Of a DNA stretch of 22,260 nucleotides, positions 8,133-15,411 are shown piece by piece (position 1 is the first letter of the stretch; every line of letters starts with the position of its first letter). The notes beneath the pieces are model-generated. The model had not been told where the DNA came from and searched no databases. It saw only the letters and a list, made by a program, of their open reading frames with translations. The translations under genes were made by a program, and so were the position numbers. Source of the stretch: CAJWPI01 sp964571215 (GTDB lineage Bacteria; Pseudomonadota; Gammaproteobacteria; Magnimaribacterales; Magnimaribacteraceae); contig CAZMZZ010000024.1 in assembly GCA_964571215.1 (NCBI GenBank), forward strand, positions 1 through 22,260, in the 5' to 3' direction.

Positions 8133-9053
8133 ATGAGTTCAAAAGAAAATCAGGTAGTTGTTCAACATCAAAAGGATCTATTAGAAGTATTCGGCTCTGT
8201 TTTGGATGAAAGAATAGGCATGAAGCACTCTCGCTATGTTATAGATGATTATTTTAATGCCGATGAATCTATAAAACCTTGTTGTGCAGCAGTTCCTGTT
8301 AGTGCAGAGGGTATATACTCTCTTTGGTTAGCAGCCGAAGGAGCTGATCCTAATAAGCGTATTCTTTATTTACATGGAGGAGGCTATATCTTGGGGTCCG
8401 TAAGAGGTTATCAAAGCTTATGCAGTTATCTTTCACGTGCTACCGGAGCAAGTGTACTTCTAATAGATTATCGTTTGGCTCCTGAAGATAAATTTCCGGC
8501 CTGTATTGAGGATGTTAAGACTGCATTTAACTGGATGTCAGAAAACGGACCTGGTGGTGTCGGTTCTGCTGATAAAACTTATATAGCCGGCGACTCTGCA
8601 GGGGGTGGTTTAAGTTTAGCTTCTACCTTAGCTATGAGAGATGAGGGGCTGTCTCTTCCAGATGGAGTAATTGCTTTGTCTCCTTGGACTGAACTTGATC
8701 CTACCTCAACTTCTTTTGAAGAAAACAGTGAAACTGATCCATTCTTATCAAGGGAAGGAATCACGGGAATGGCTAATGCGTATGTAAATTCACCAGAAGA
8801 AAAGACAAACCCTCTAGCTTCACCTTTGTTTGCATCTTTCAAAGACTTTCCTAACTTATTGATACAAGTCGGAAGTAGAGAAATGTTACTTGATGATTCA
8901 AAAAGAGTTGCACAGAAAGCGAAAGAAGAAGGATGTCAAGTTGACTTGCAAGTGTGGGAGGATATGGTTCATGTTTGGCAGGGATATGCACCTTTTTTGC
9001 CCGAAGCTTTAGAAGCATTGGAATCCATAGGAAATTTCGTCAAAGGGGATTAA
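8133..9053 (+). CDS. Alpha/beta hydrolase, hormone-sensitive-lipase (GDXG) family esterase
   Basis: The 306-residue protein matches bacterial HSL (family IV) esterases in length and motifs: the oxyanion-hole motif HGGGYILGS (81-89), the nucleophile elbow GDSAGG with Ser155, the acid Asp254 in EMLLDDS and His280 in DMVHVW. DYRLAPEDKFPA after the HGGG block is also characteristic. There is no signal peptide, so it acts in the cytoplasm. Such enzymes hydrolyse carboxylic esters of small acyl groups or of terpenoid and steroid alcohols, and some open lactones. GGAG lies 5 bases before the ATG. It is the last gene of the same-strand cluster; an ester or lactone made by the LLM monooxygenase is a plausible but unproven substrate. 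Confidence 0.92.
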   Translation: MSSKENQVVVQHQKDLLEVFGSVLDERIGMKHSRYVIDDYFNADESIKPCCAAVPVSAEGIYSLWLAAEGADPNKRILYLHGGGYILGSVRGYQSLCSYLSRATGASVLLIDYRLAPEDKFPACIEDVKTAFNWMSENGPGGVGSADKTYIAGDSAGGGLSLASTLAMRDEGLSLPDGVIALSPWTELDPTSTSFEENSETDPFLSREGITGMANAYVNSPEEKTNPLASPLFASFKDFPNLLIQVGSREMLLDDSKRVAQKAKEEGCQVDLQVWEDMVHVWQGYAPFLPEALEALESIGNFVKGD

Positions 9054-9071
9054 TATTTCAAATGCTTAAAG

Positions 9072-9086
9072 AATGGATAGTCCATT
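9072..9086. terminator. Possible bidirectional terminator hairpin
   Basis: AATGGA and TCCATT form a perfect 6-bp stem around the loop TAG, in the 72-base gap between the convergent esterase and quinoprotein genes. It is the only compact hairpin in the gap. No strong T-run follows on either strand, so termination is only a guess from position. Confidence 0.3.
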
Positions 9087-9125
9087 AAGTTTCATCATTT
9101 AAAATCTTTATCTTTGTAAATTACA

Positions 9126-11165
9126 TTAGGAGTTGTTTTGTAATTCAAATACGTATATGGCATTTCCACCTTCAGGTTGATATATATCTGGGCTTATTAC
9201 AGAACTCATGGCTCGAAAAACACCCATTCCCGTTTGAACTGCAATAAACTGTTTTCCATTCACTGCGTATGAAACAGGGAATCCGTGTAGAGCAGATCCT
9301 AAAGTTGTATCCCATAAAAGTTTTCCTGTTTTAGTGTCAAAAGCCATAAATTTTCTATCTAAGTCCCCTATAAATGTTAAACCCCCAGATGTAGTTAAAG
9401 ATCCAGTTAAAAACATAGCATTTTGTTCATATTGCCAAATCTTTTCCATATTTTTTATGTCTATTGTTACTAGTTTACCCACCTTGCCATTTGTATTATC
9501 CATTTTATAGCTTCTAGAATTTCCACCATATCCACCACCGCCTTCTTTACGCTCAACATATCTTCCGATCATATCGGAACACAGCTGATGAATGGGTATA
9601 ACCATTAGATGGCTTTCTGGGTCGTAAGATACAGCTTGCCAATTGTGTCCGCCATATATTCCTGGGCAAGCAGAAAATGGCGTATCAATTTTTGAGAATA
9701 AAATATCGTCTCTGTAAAATACCTTGCCCTTCTTTCTATCAACTTTTTTGTAAATATTTTGAGTAATTGTTTCCTTTAGGTCTATAAAGTTTCCTTTTTC
9801 CCTATCGAGCTTCCAAAGAATGCCATCCTTACCTATTGTTAGTAATAATTTTTTATCACCTATATCTGCTAAGATTCTTTCGAAACCAACTTCCATGTCT
9901 ATAGTTTCACCCTGGATATGCTGAAAAAACCAAAGTATTTTACCTGTTTGAGGATTCATGGCTAAGGTCGAGTTTGTATATAGAGCCTTTTCGTTTGGTG
10001 ACATCCCCCTACTTGCAGCAACCCATGGTTTGGCTTGTGATGTGCCAATGTAAAAAATATTAAGTTCAGGATCATAACTTCCAGCTATCCATGTATCTGA
10101 CCCAGCCCTAAATATATCAGGAGTGTTTCCCCATGAGGAGCCATTAATATCTTCAGAAAGCGCAATTGTAGATGTTCTCCACATCTCTTTCCCTGAATCT
10201 GGGTCATGTCCTGTTATGAAACAACCAGCTTCAATATATCTTTCGCACCCATTAATACCAGAAATAACTACACCATTTGCAATAATTGGACCACTCGAAT
10301 GTGTGTATCCATCTTTATAGTCAGCTTTTACATTCTTCCATAAAAGCTTCCCTGTTCTTATATCAAGAGCTATTAATGCAGCGTCATAAGTTGCTATGTA
10401 AACTTTGTCTTTATATATAGCTATATTTTTTGTTGGTCCACCTAAAAGCATCGAATCTTTTGGATAAGGATATTTATATTCCCAAATCAGTTTTCCGTTT
10501 GCTGCATTTATTGCCTGGATCATATTCCCCGGATGTGTAAGGAACATAACTCCTTGAGATATAAGCGGAGTTCCTTGGTTGCTCCCTTCATTCATGGTCA
10601 GAGACCAAGATAGTTTCAGGTTTTGTACATTGTTCTTATTAATTTGTTCTAAAGGGCTATATCCAAATCCTAAAGGAGTCCTTCTCCATGAAGTCCAATC
10701 ATTTTCTTCTGGGTAGTTTATGTCTTTGTCACTAATATCTTTGAAATTCTTAATAACCCTATTCTCAAAGAGTGACTTTCTTTCTTCAGGCTTGTCAACT
10801 GTACTGGGGTCACTAAACACAACCCAATCTTGATTATTATCACTTTCTTTATTACCGAAATTCAAAATATAACTAGTTATGTTTAAATAATCTGCTTTTT
10901 GTATAACTCCAATTTTTCCTGGAGGCATTGTTGATATTATTACTTCATAAAGTTTTTTTTCATTTTGTCCTAGATTCTTAAAAAAATTCTGGTCAGATAA
11001 ACTTGATCCATGAGCGGTTCCTTGAAGTTTAAAACCATGACATTCAGCACAATATTTCTCATAGCTGATCTTTCCATTTTCTATATCAGAATCGTTAAGA
11101 ATGGGTTCAGTAAATGCACTATTGTGGAGAGTAGCTATTAGAAGAGATATATAAAAGACTTTAAT
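9126..11165 (-). CDS. Quinohaemoprotein: N-terminal cytochrome c plus PQQ beta-propeller dehydrogenase (ATT start)
   Basis: The frame runs without a stop up to 11177, well past the first in-frame ATG at 10928. Translated from ATT 11165, it gives 679 residues: a signal peptide (KVFYISLLIATLHNSA), a cytochrome c domain with CAECH (39-43) and axial Met80 in STMPPG, then a PQQ propeller from about 155 (DWTSWRRTPLGFGYSPL) to the end. Starting at ATG 10928 would remove the export signal and haem site, so that is rejected. There is no in-frame ATG, GTG or TTG upstream of the haem motif, but a perfect AGGAGG sits 8 bases before the ATT. The propeller resembles periplasmic PQQ alcohol or sugar dehydrogenases, including the GCERYIEAGCFITGHD segment (about 306-321) of one subgroup. 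Electrons would pass from PQQ to haem c and the respiratory chain. Cytochrome c at the N-terminus rather than the C-terminus recalls polyvinyl alcohol dehydrogenases. The substrate is unknown. Confidence 0.88.
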   Translation of the reverse strand: MKVFYISLLIATLHNSAFTEPILNDSDIENGKISYEKYCAECHGFKLQGTAHGSSLSDQNFFKNLGQNEKKLYEVIISTMPPGKIGVIQKADYLNITSYILNFGNKESDNNQDWVVFSDPSTVDKPEERKSLFENRVIKNFKDISDKDINYPEENDWTSWRRTPLGFGYSPLEQINKNNVQNLKLSWSLTMNEGSNQGTPLISQGVMFLTHPGNMIQAINAANGKLIWEYKYPYPKDSMLLGGPTKNIAIYKDKVYIATYDAALIALDIRTGKLLWKNVKADYKDGYTHSSGPIIANGVVISGINGCERYIEAGCFITGHDPDSGKEMWRTSTIALSEDINGSSWGNTPDIFRAGSDTWIAGSYDPELNIFYIGTSQAKPWVAASRGMSPNEKALYTNSTLAMNPQTGKILWFFQHIQGETIDMEVGFERILADIGDKKLLLTIGKDGILWKLDREKGNFIDLKETITQNIYKKVDRKKGKVFYRDDILFSKIDTPFSACPGIYGGHNWQAVSYDPESHLMVIPIHQLCSDMIGRYVERKEGGGGYGGNSRSYKMDNTNGKVGKLVTIDIKNMEKIWQYEQNAMFLTGSLTTSGGLTFIGDLDRKFMAFDTKTGKLLWDTTLGSALHGFPVSYAVNGKQFIAVQTGMGVFRAMSSVISPDIYQPEGGNAIYVFELQNNS

Positions 11166-11205
11166 TTTTGTATCCTCCTACTTAAATTAATAAGCGATGT
11201 TGACA

Positions 11206-11247
11206 GTACAGTTAACCAAATAACAGTTATAAACAACTCTACTGTAC
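11206..11247. promoter_or_regulatory. Inverted repeat GTACAGT/ACTGTAC, possible operator
   Basis: Two perfect 7-base arms are separated by 28 bases, roughly three helical turns centre to centre. They lie 41-82 bases before the quinohaemoprotein start, where a dimeric regulator could act. A related half, AACAGTTA, lies between the arms. No regulator gene is adjacent and no promoter is clear, so this is a weak call. Confidence 0.25.
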
Positions 11248-11353
11248 CAGAGGTAAAAAATTTTTTTGTAAACTTGATATTTTCTTTAACATGAACTGTT
11301 ACTGACAAATAGTGGATAGTTCTTTTAAAATGGCTTTAATATCTTTTCTCTGG

Positions 11354-11408
11354 GTAGTTAAGATAGGGTATAAGCAGTTCCATTTTTTTATCCAGAAGCA
11401 ACGCCACT
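11354..11408 (+). repeat. Dispersed intergenic repeat, copy C
   Basis: This copy matches copy A over 11364-11408 at about 80% by hand alignment with one indel: TAGGGTATA, GTTCCA, a T-run, CCAGAAGC and CCACT are kept. The ten bases before it (GTAGTTAAGA) also occur just before copy A. The outer stem of copies A and B is not kept; an alternative pairing GGGTA/TATCC with one G-T pair is possible. The copy lies upstream of the shikimate kinase gene. Confidence 0.65.
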
Positions 11409-11475
11409 TACTTAGATTTGTAAATGCTCAAATCTGATGTAAATAAAGTTTAGTTTGTTAGATATAAAAATAGAA

Positions 11476-11967
11476 ATGAATAATTCAATATCATTAATAG
11501 GTATGACAGGGGCTGGTAAATCTTCTATAGGGAAGAAACTGGCTAAACACTTGAAATTTAATTTTGTAGATAGTGATTTACTTATCGAAAAAGAATATGG
11601 TAAATCTTTACAGGATATTCTGAGCCAGAAGGGAAATAAAAAATTCAAAGAAATTGAAGAAAGTTCTTTACTTTCGGTGGAATTTAACCAAATTGTCTTA
11701 GCCACTGGAGGTAGTGCTGTGTTTTGTGATAAAGCTATGGAGTACATTACAGAAAATTCTATGGTGATTTATCTTGAAGTACCTTATGAAGATATATTAG
11801 CTCGCGTATCAAATTTTTCTGAAAGAGGCCTGCTTAAAAGATCAGATCAAACTATTCAGGAGGTTTACAAAGAAAGAAAAGGACTGTATGAGCAGTACGC
11901 AGAATATATTGTTCAAAACAACGGGAAAATTGACTCTTGTCTAAAGAAAATACTCAGTTTGATTTAA
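11476..11967 (+). CDS. aroK: Shikimate kinase family protein
   Basis: The 163-residue protein has the size and order of shikimate kinase: Walker A GMTGAGKS (9-16), the DSD pair Asp32/Asp34, a GG motif after LAT (78-79), the lid Arg117 in ERGLL and Arg134 in ERKGLY. Shikimate kinase phosphorylates shikimate at the 3-hydroxyl in the cytoplasm, the fifth step of chorismate synthesis. Two substrate-site features differ from the usual enzyme: the Arg of the GFR motif is Lys58 (KKFKEIEE), and the GGG motif is GGS. It also lacks the usual aroB neighbour. It could be a divergent aroK or a kinase for a related polyol. I chose ATG 11476 over an upstream TTG (11455) because MNNSISLIGM fits the family N-terminus; neither has a good ribosome-binding site. 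Confidence 0.75.
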   Translation: MNNSISLIGMTGAGKSSIGKKLAKHLKFNFVDSDLLIEKEYGKSLQDILSQKGNKKFKEIEESSLLSVEFNQIVLATGGSAVFCDKAMEYITENSMVIYLEVPYEDILARVSNFSERGLLKRSDQTIQEVYKERKGLYEQYAEYIVQNNGKIDSCLKKILSLI

Positions 11968-11972
11968 CGTTT

Positions 11973-11995
11973 TTAAGGAACCTTCTATTCCTTAA
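11973..11995. terminator. Hairpin between convergent genes, probable terminator
   Basis: TTAAGGAA (11973-11980) and TTCCTTAA (11988-11995) form a perfect 8-bp stem with a 7-base loop. It starts 6 bases after the stop of the shikimate kinase gene and includes the stop codon of the oppositely oriented metallo-hydrolase. The U-tract expected after a rho-independent terminator is not clear on either strand, so a bidirectional terminator is likely by position only. Confidence 0.45.
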
Positions 11996-12885
11996 TCAAT
12001 GACCATAAGGTCTTCTGCAATTAACACATCTCCATCATAATTATCTTTTACTTCTTTAAGAATTTTTTCTCGAGTAGAGCCCCAAAACAGAATATGTGAA
12101 AGTATTAATTTTTTAGGAGTTGCTTTCCTAGCCAACTCAGCCACTTCGATTGTAGAGGTGTGGTGTGACTTGTGATAGACCTGCCATTCTTTTGTTTTTT
12201 TTAGGAATCCTTCCTGAGAATACACCTCATGTACTAAAATATCTGCTTTGTAAGCAAATTTCTCAATATTCTTCGTGGGGGTTGTGTCTCCAGAAAAAAC
12301 GATGGTTTTATCTTTAGTTTGAAACCTAAAACCAAAAGAATCACTTAATTCTCCATGATTTACCAAGAACGCTTCGACTATAAGATGTTCATTTCTGAAG
12401 ACCACACCTTCAAAAAGTTGTTTAAAAGTGATTTTATAGCCGACATCGTTTGAGGGCTGACTACCGTTTATTCTGTAGTCAATATCCTCTTTGTAAGCTT
12501 CTAAAGTTGAGTTGGCCATATCCTTTAAACCTTTTGGTCCGTAAAGTTTTAATTCCTTATCCCTTCCTAAAACCCAGGGAGATAGAATAAGATCTGCCAA
12601 ACCCGCTGAATGATCAGAATGTATATGCGTCAGAAAAGCATACTCTAGATTAGCTATATTTAAGGAATAGAAAGGTCCTCCCCATTCTTTAGATAGAGCA
12701 GCTGAACTTCTTATCACTCCAGGTCCAAAATCTATTAGATAAGCAGTTTCATCTACTATAACTGCGTAAGCAGATCCACTTCTTTCTGGGTTAGGATTGG
12801 GGGTACCAGATCCTAGTATTATTAATTTAGTCTCAGCAGAACAAACAAAAGATAACAAAAGAGAAAGAAAAATTAAGGTTTTCAT
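11992..12885 (-). CDS. Exported metallo-beta-lactamase-fold hydrolase, RNase Z-like
   Basis: The 297-residue protein begins with a signal peptide (MKTLIFLSLLLSFVCSA) and so works in the periplasm or outside. The zinc-binding set is complete: THIHSDH (His87, His89, Asp91, His92), His177 in LVNHG, Asp200 in VFSGD and His264 in ILSHI. An HHTS motif (241-244) recalls the HxT motif of RNase Z. Despite this resemblance an exported protein is unlikely to process tRNA; exported relatives are mostly uncharacterised hydrolases of phosphate or sulfate esters or lactones. It lies 64 bases downstream of ybbP on the same strand and could be transcribed with ybbAP. No ribosome-binding site is visible before the ATG. 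Confidence 0.85.
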   Translation of the reverse strand: MKTLIFLSLLLSFVCSAETKLIILGSGTPNPNPERSGSAYAVIVDETAYLIDFGPGVIRSSAALSKEWGGPFYSLNIANLEYAFLTHIHSDHSAGLADLILSPWVLGRDKELKLYGPKGLKDMANSTLEAYKEDIDYRINGSQPSNDVGYKITFKQLFEGVVFRNEHLIVEAFLVNHGELSDSFGFRFQTKDKTIVFSGDTTPTKNIEKFAYKADILVHEVYSQEGFLKKTKEWQVYHKSHHTSTIEVAELARKATPKKLILSHILFWGSTREKILKEVKDNYDGDVLIAEDLMVID

Positions 12886-12949
12886 AATTTAATTTTAAAC
12901 CAAAGAAAGATTTATTTAGAGATATTACTGATAGGAATAAAGAAATCTT

Positions 12950-15409
12950 TTATGATTTTAATAAAATTTCCCTAGGACTCTTAGAAGTAATTGAAGTTAT
13001 TAAGAAAAAGCTAAGAAGCGTTATTATTATTAATCCTGATGTAGGGCCTAATAACCATATGGAGTAATGAAAAGCAGGAGTAACGTCAAATATTCTACTT
13101 TCTAGAAAATAAAGGCATGTTTGTGCCAAAGATGAAGCTAGAATACCGGAGATAGTGCCGATACAAGCAAACTCCAGCATAGTTGATTTTTGTAGCAGAG
13201 AAGTTTCTGCTCCTAAAGTTCTTAATATCCCAGATTGGTGTAATCTCGTTTTAAAGCTATCTTGTATAGTAGCTATTGTTAGTAAGCAAGCCGCGATAAC
13301 TGTAAGGGCTAATATTATTTGTAAAGCCTTAGAAACTTGCTCAATGATATCAGTAACTTGCTTTAATAAGGCGTCTACTGACAGTAATGATACTGTCCTG
13401 AATTCAAGCATGAAATTACTAACTAGATTTTCTTTATTTTTTGGGACATAAAAGGCGGTTATATATGTAGCGGGTGTGTCTGTAAGTAACGAGGGATGAC
13501 CTATTAAAAAGAAGTTAGGTGTAAAACTTTCCCAATTAACTTTTCTAATATTCTGAATAAAAGTTTTCTTTAACTTTCCTGCCACTTTAAGATGAATAAT
13601 ATCTCCTACTTTTAGAGAATATCTTTGAGCAATTTCTTCAGAAACTGAGAGGCCATTTACCTTTGAATCGTCAAACCAAAAACCCCCTACAATCTGATTT
13701 TCTTTAGGCAAAACTGTTGTCCATGTAATATTGAAGGTTCTCTCAATTGGGACAATAGTCGCCTCTATGTCTTTTTTATCTTTATCTTTAAATAATCTAG
13801 CGCTTGCAATTGGATAGAAAGGATTGTTTTTAATACCATTCTCTTTTAAGAAAGAAGCTATAGGTTGTAGTTCTAATTCTGTGATATTTATAGCAAAATT
13901 ATTTGGAGAGTCATCAGGAAGGCTTTTTTCCCAAGTTAAAATAAGATCAGTTTTTAAGCTGAAGGCAATCAGACTCAACCCAATGGCGATTGTAAAGGCT
14001 ATTATTTGAAGGGCGTTTTGATATTTTCTTCTGTGCAGTTCTTGAAAAGCTAATTTCGTAAAGCTTCCAGCACCTAGACCTATGAGATTTTTTTTACGCA
14101 GGAGCAGGAGGATAATAGAAATCCCCACTAAACATGTACCAAGAATTACAAAAAACATAATTGAAGAAAGCAGCAGGTTTTTTGTATAGAGGAGTAGTAA
14201 GAAAAACATTGCAGCAAGTGGTACCAAAAAGAAAAATATTGAGTTGAAAGAAAAGTCACTTTTTTCTTTACGAAGTATTGCTAGAGGAGAAATATTTACT
14301 AGTTTTACTAAATAAGGAAGACAAAAACCCGTTAAACAGATAATTACTGTTAGAGCTGAAATAATTAAAGGATCTAGTCCAGCATTTGGAAGGTTAGTAG
14401 GAAAGTAATCCTTTAAAAGAGTAACAAAGAACTCTTGTATGAACCAACCAATTCCGATTCCTATAAAAATTGAAATCATTGCCAATTCGCTAAATATCAA
14501 GATATATAGAGATTTTATTTCAAAAGAACTGCTTCCAAGAGACCTTAAAATAGCTACGTATTTACTGTGTCTCCTCACAAACCTTTGGGCGCTTAGGGCT
14601 ATTGTGAAGGAAGCCATCAATACCGCTAAAACACCTCCTAACAAAAAGAAACTATTTGATCTTTTTGAAGCATTTCCTACCGATGCTTGTTCACTACCAA
14701 CTTCAGTAACCCTATCACCGGCTTTTTTTATTTCTTCTAGCTTATTTTTTAAAGGAAGAATTTGTTTTTTTTCTCCTACAAAAAGATATTCATACCTTAC
14801 TCTACTTCCTGGTTGGATAATATTTGTTGCTGGGAGGTCAGCTACATTCATGATAGCTTTAGGAGCGAAAGCAAAGCTACTTGAAGCTCGGTCAGGTTCG
14901 GCTATTAGAATATTACTTACAGTCAATTCAATATTTCCTATTTCTACAAAGTCACCAATTTCAATATCTAGTAATTGCTGCAATCTCTTATCAACAAACA
15001 CAAAACCCTTTTTAGGGTTAAGGTTTTCTTGGTTATTTTGGGAAGAGTCTTTTTCAAGCGTTAACTGGCCTACTAAAGGATAGGAATTATCAACAGCTTT
15101 AATCGAACCAAGTTGCATTCTATTTTTTGAAGAAAGCATGGATGCAAAAGATGTTATTAAAGTAGAGCTGACTTCATTGTTAGTAATTCCTTCCAGTTCC
15201 GCTTTATTTAACTCTTCATTTGAGTCATATTTTAAATCTCCGCCTAGAAATTCTCTGGTTTCTAAGAATAAGGCCTGTTGTAAACGATCAGAAAAAATTG
15301 ATATACAGGAAACTGAAGTCACAGAAAGAACAATGGCCGCAAACATAACAGTGAGTTGGCCAGATTTAAGTTCACGCCATAATAATTTTAGAGACAAAAT
15401 AAATAACAT
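12950..15409 (-). CDS. ybbP: YbbP-type ABC transporter permease (FtsX family)
   Basis: The 819-residue inner-membrane protein has an N-terminal membrane helix, a large periplasmic region, and two FtsX-type modules, giving about ten membrane segments. The coupling segments RRHSKYVAILRSLGSSS (about 280-295) and RLHQSGILRTLGAE (about 730) precede the first and last helix groups. This is the layout of E. coli YbbP, of similar length. It starts 2 bases after the stop of ybbA, so the two are surely one transporter. MacB/LolCDE-type relatives do not move solutes through a pore but transmit force across the membrane. The E. coli YbbAP pair sits next to tesA, as here, and a role with membrane-associated hydrophobic compounds is inferred from that linkage. 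Confidence 0.9.
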   Translation of the reverse strand: MLFILSLKLLWRELKSGQLTVMFAAIVLSVTSVSCISIFSDRLQQALFLETREFLGGDLKYDSNEELNKAELEGITNNEVSSTLITSFASMLSSKNRMQLGSIKAVDNSYPLVGQLTLEKDSSQNNQENLNPKKGFVFVDKRLQQLLDIEIGDFVEIGNIELTVSNILIAEPDRASSSFAFAPKAIMNVADLPATNIIQPGSRVRYEYLFVGEKKQILPLKNKLEEIKKAGDRVTEVGSEQASVGNASKRSNSFFLLGGVLAVLMASFTIALSAQRFVRRHSKYVAILRSLGSSSFEIKSLYILIFSELAMISIFIGIGIGWFIQEFFVTLLKDYFPTNLPNAGLDPLIISALTVIICLTGFCLPYLVKLVNISPLAILRKEKSDFSFNSIFFFLVPLAAMFFLLLLYTKNLLLSSIMFFVILGTCLVGISIILLLLRKKNLIGLGAGSFTKLAFQELHRRKYQNALQIIAFTIAIGLSLIAFSLKTDLILTWEKSLPDDSPNNFAINITELELQPIASFLKENGIKNNPFYPIASARLFKDKDKKDIEATIVPIERTFNITWTTVLPKENQIVGGFWFDDSKVNGLSVSEEIAQRYSLKVGDIIHLKVAGKLKKTFIQNIRKVNWESFTPNFFLIGHPSLLTDTPATYITAFYVPKNKENLVSNFMLEFRTVSLLSVDALLKQVTDIIEQVSKALQIILALTVIAACLLTIATIQDSFKTRLHQSGILRTLGAETSLLQKSTMLEFACIGTISGILASSLAQTCLYFLESRIFDVTPAFHYSIWLLGPTSGLIIITLLSFFLITSITSKSPREILLKS

Positions 15410-15411
15410 GT

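Larger units (their letters stand above)
11166..11475. other. Intergenic region between quinohaemoprotein and shikimate kinase (about 310 bases)
   Basis: No convincing gene was found here. The stretch contains, from left to right, the AGGAGG site of the quinohaemoprotein (11174-11179, minus strand), an inverted repeat GTACAGT/ACTGTAC (11206-11212 with 11241-11247), an A-tract/T-tract near 11254-11267 that may bend DNA, and repeat copy C (11354-11408). Promoters for both divergent genes should lie here, but I could not pick a convincing -35/-10 pair. Confidence 0.5.

Noticed and set aside
8579..8842. Minus-strand frame of 87 codons within the HSL esterase gene
   Set aside because: It is the shadow of a well-supported esterase and has no ribosome-binding site or recognisable product.
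10926..10928. ATG as start of the quinoprotein
   Set aside because: This Met is the haem ligand of STMPPG; starting there would lose the CxxCH and the signal peptide that are coded in the same frame directly upstream.
11200..11205. Perfect TTGACA on the plus strand as a -35 box for the shikimate kinase gene
   Set aside because: No -10 hexamer lies 15-19 bases downstream; the nearest, TATAAA, is 22 bases away, and the gene is some 250 bases further.
11412..11747. Minus-strand frame of 111 codons across the start of the shikimate kinase gene
   Set aside because: It overlaps a protein with Walker A and other family motifs on the plus strand, and the product shows no family pattern.
12906..12950. 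Inverted repeat AAAGATTT/AAATCTTT between ybbP and the metallo-hydrolase as terminator
   Set aside because: The 29-base loop and pure A/T-rich arms make a stable hairpin unlikely, and the two genes may be cotranscribed.
14439..15083. Long open frame on the plus strand inside ybbP (214 codons)
   Set aside because: It lies wholly antisense to the clear FtsX-family permease, has no recognisable domain, and its composition mirrors the hydrophobic codons of the real gene.
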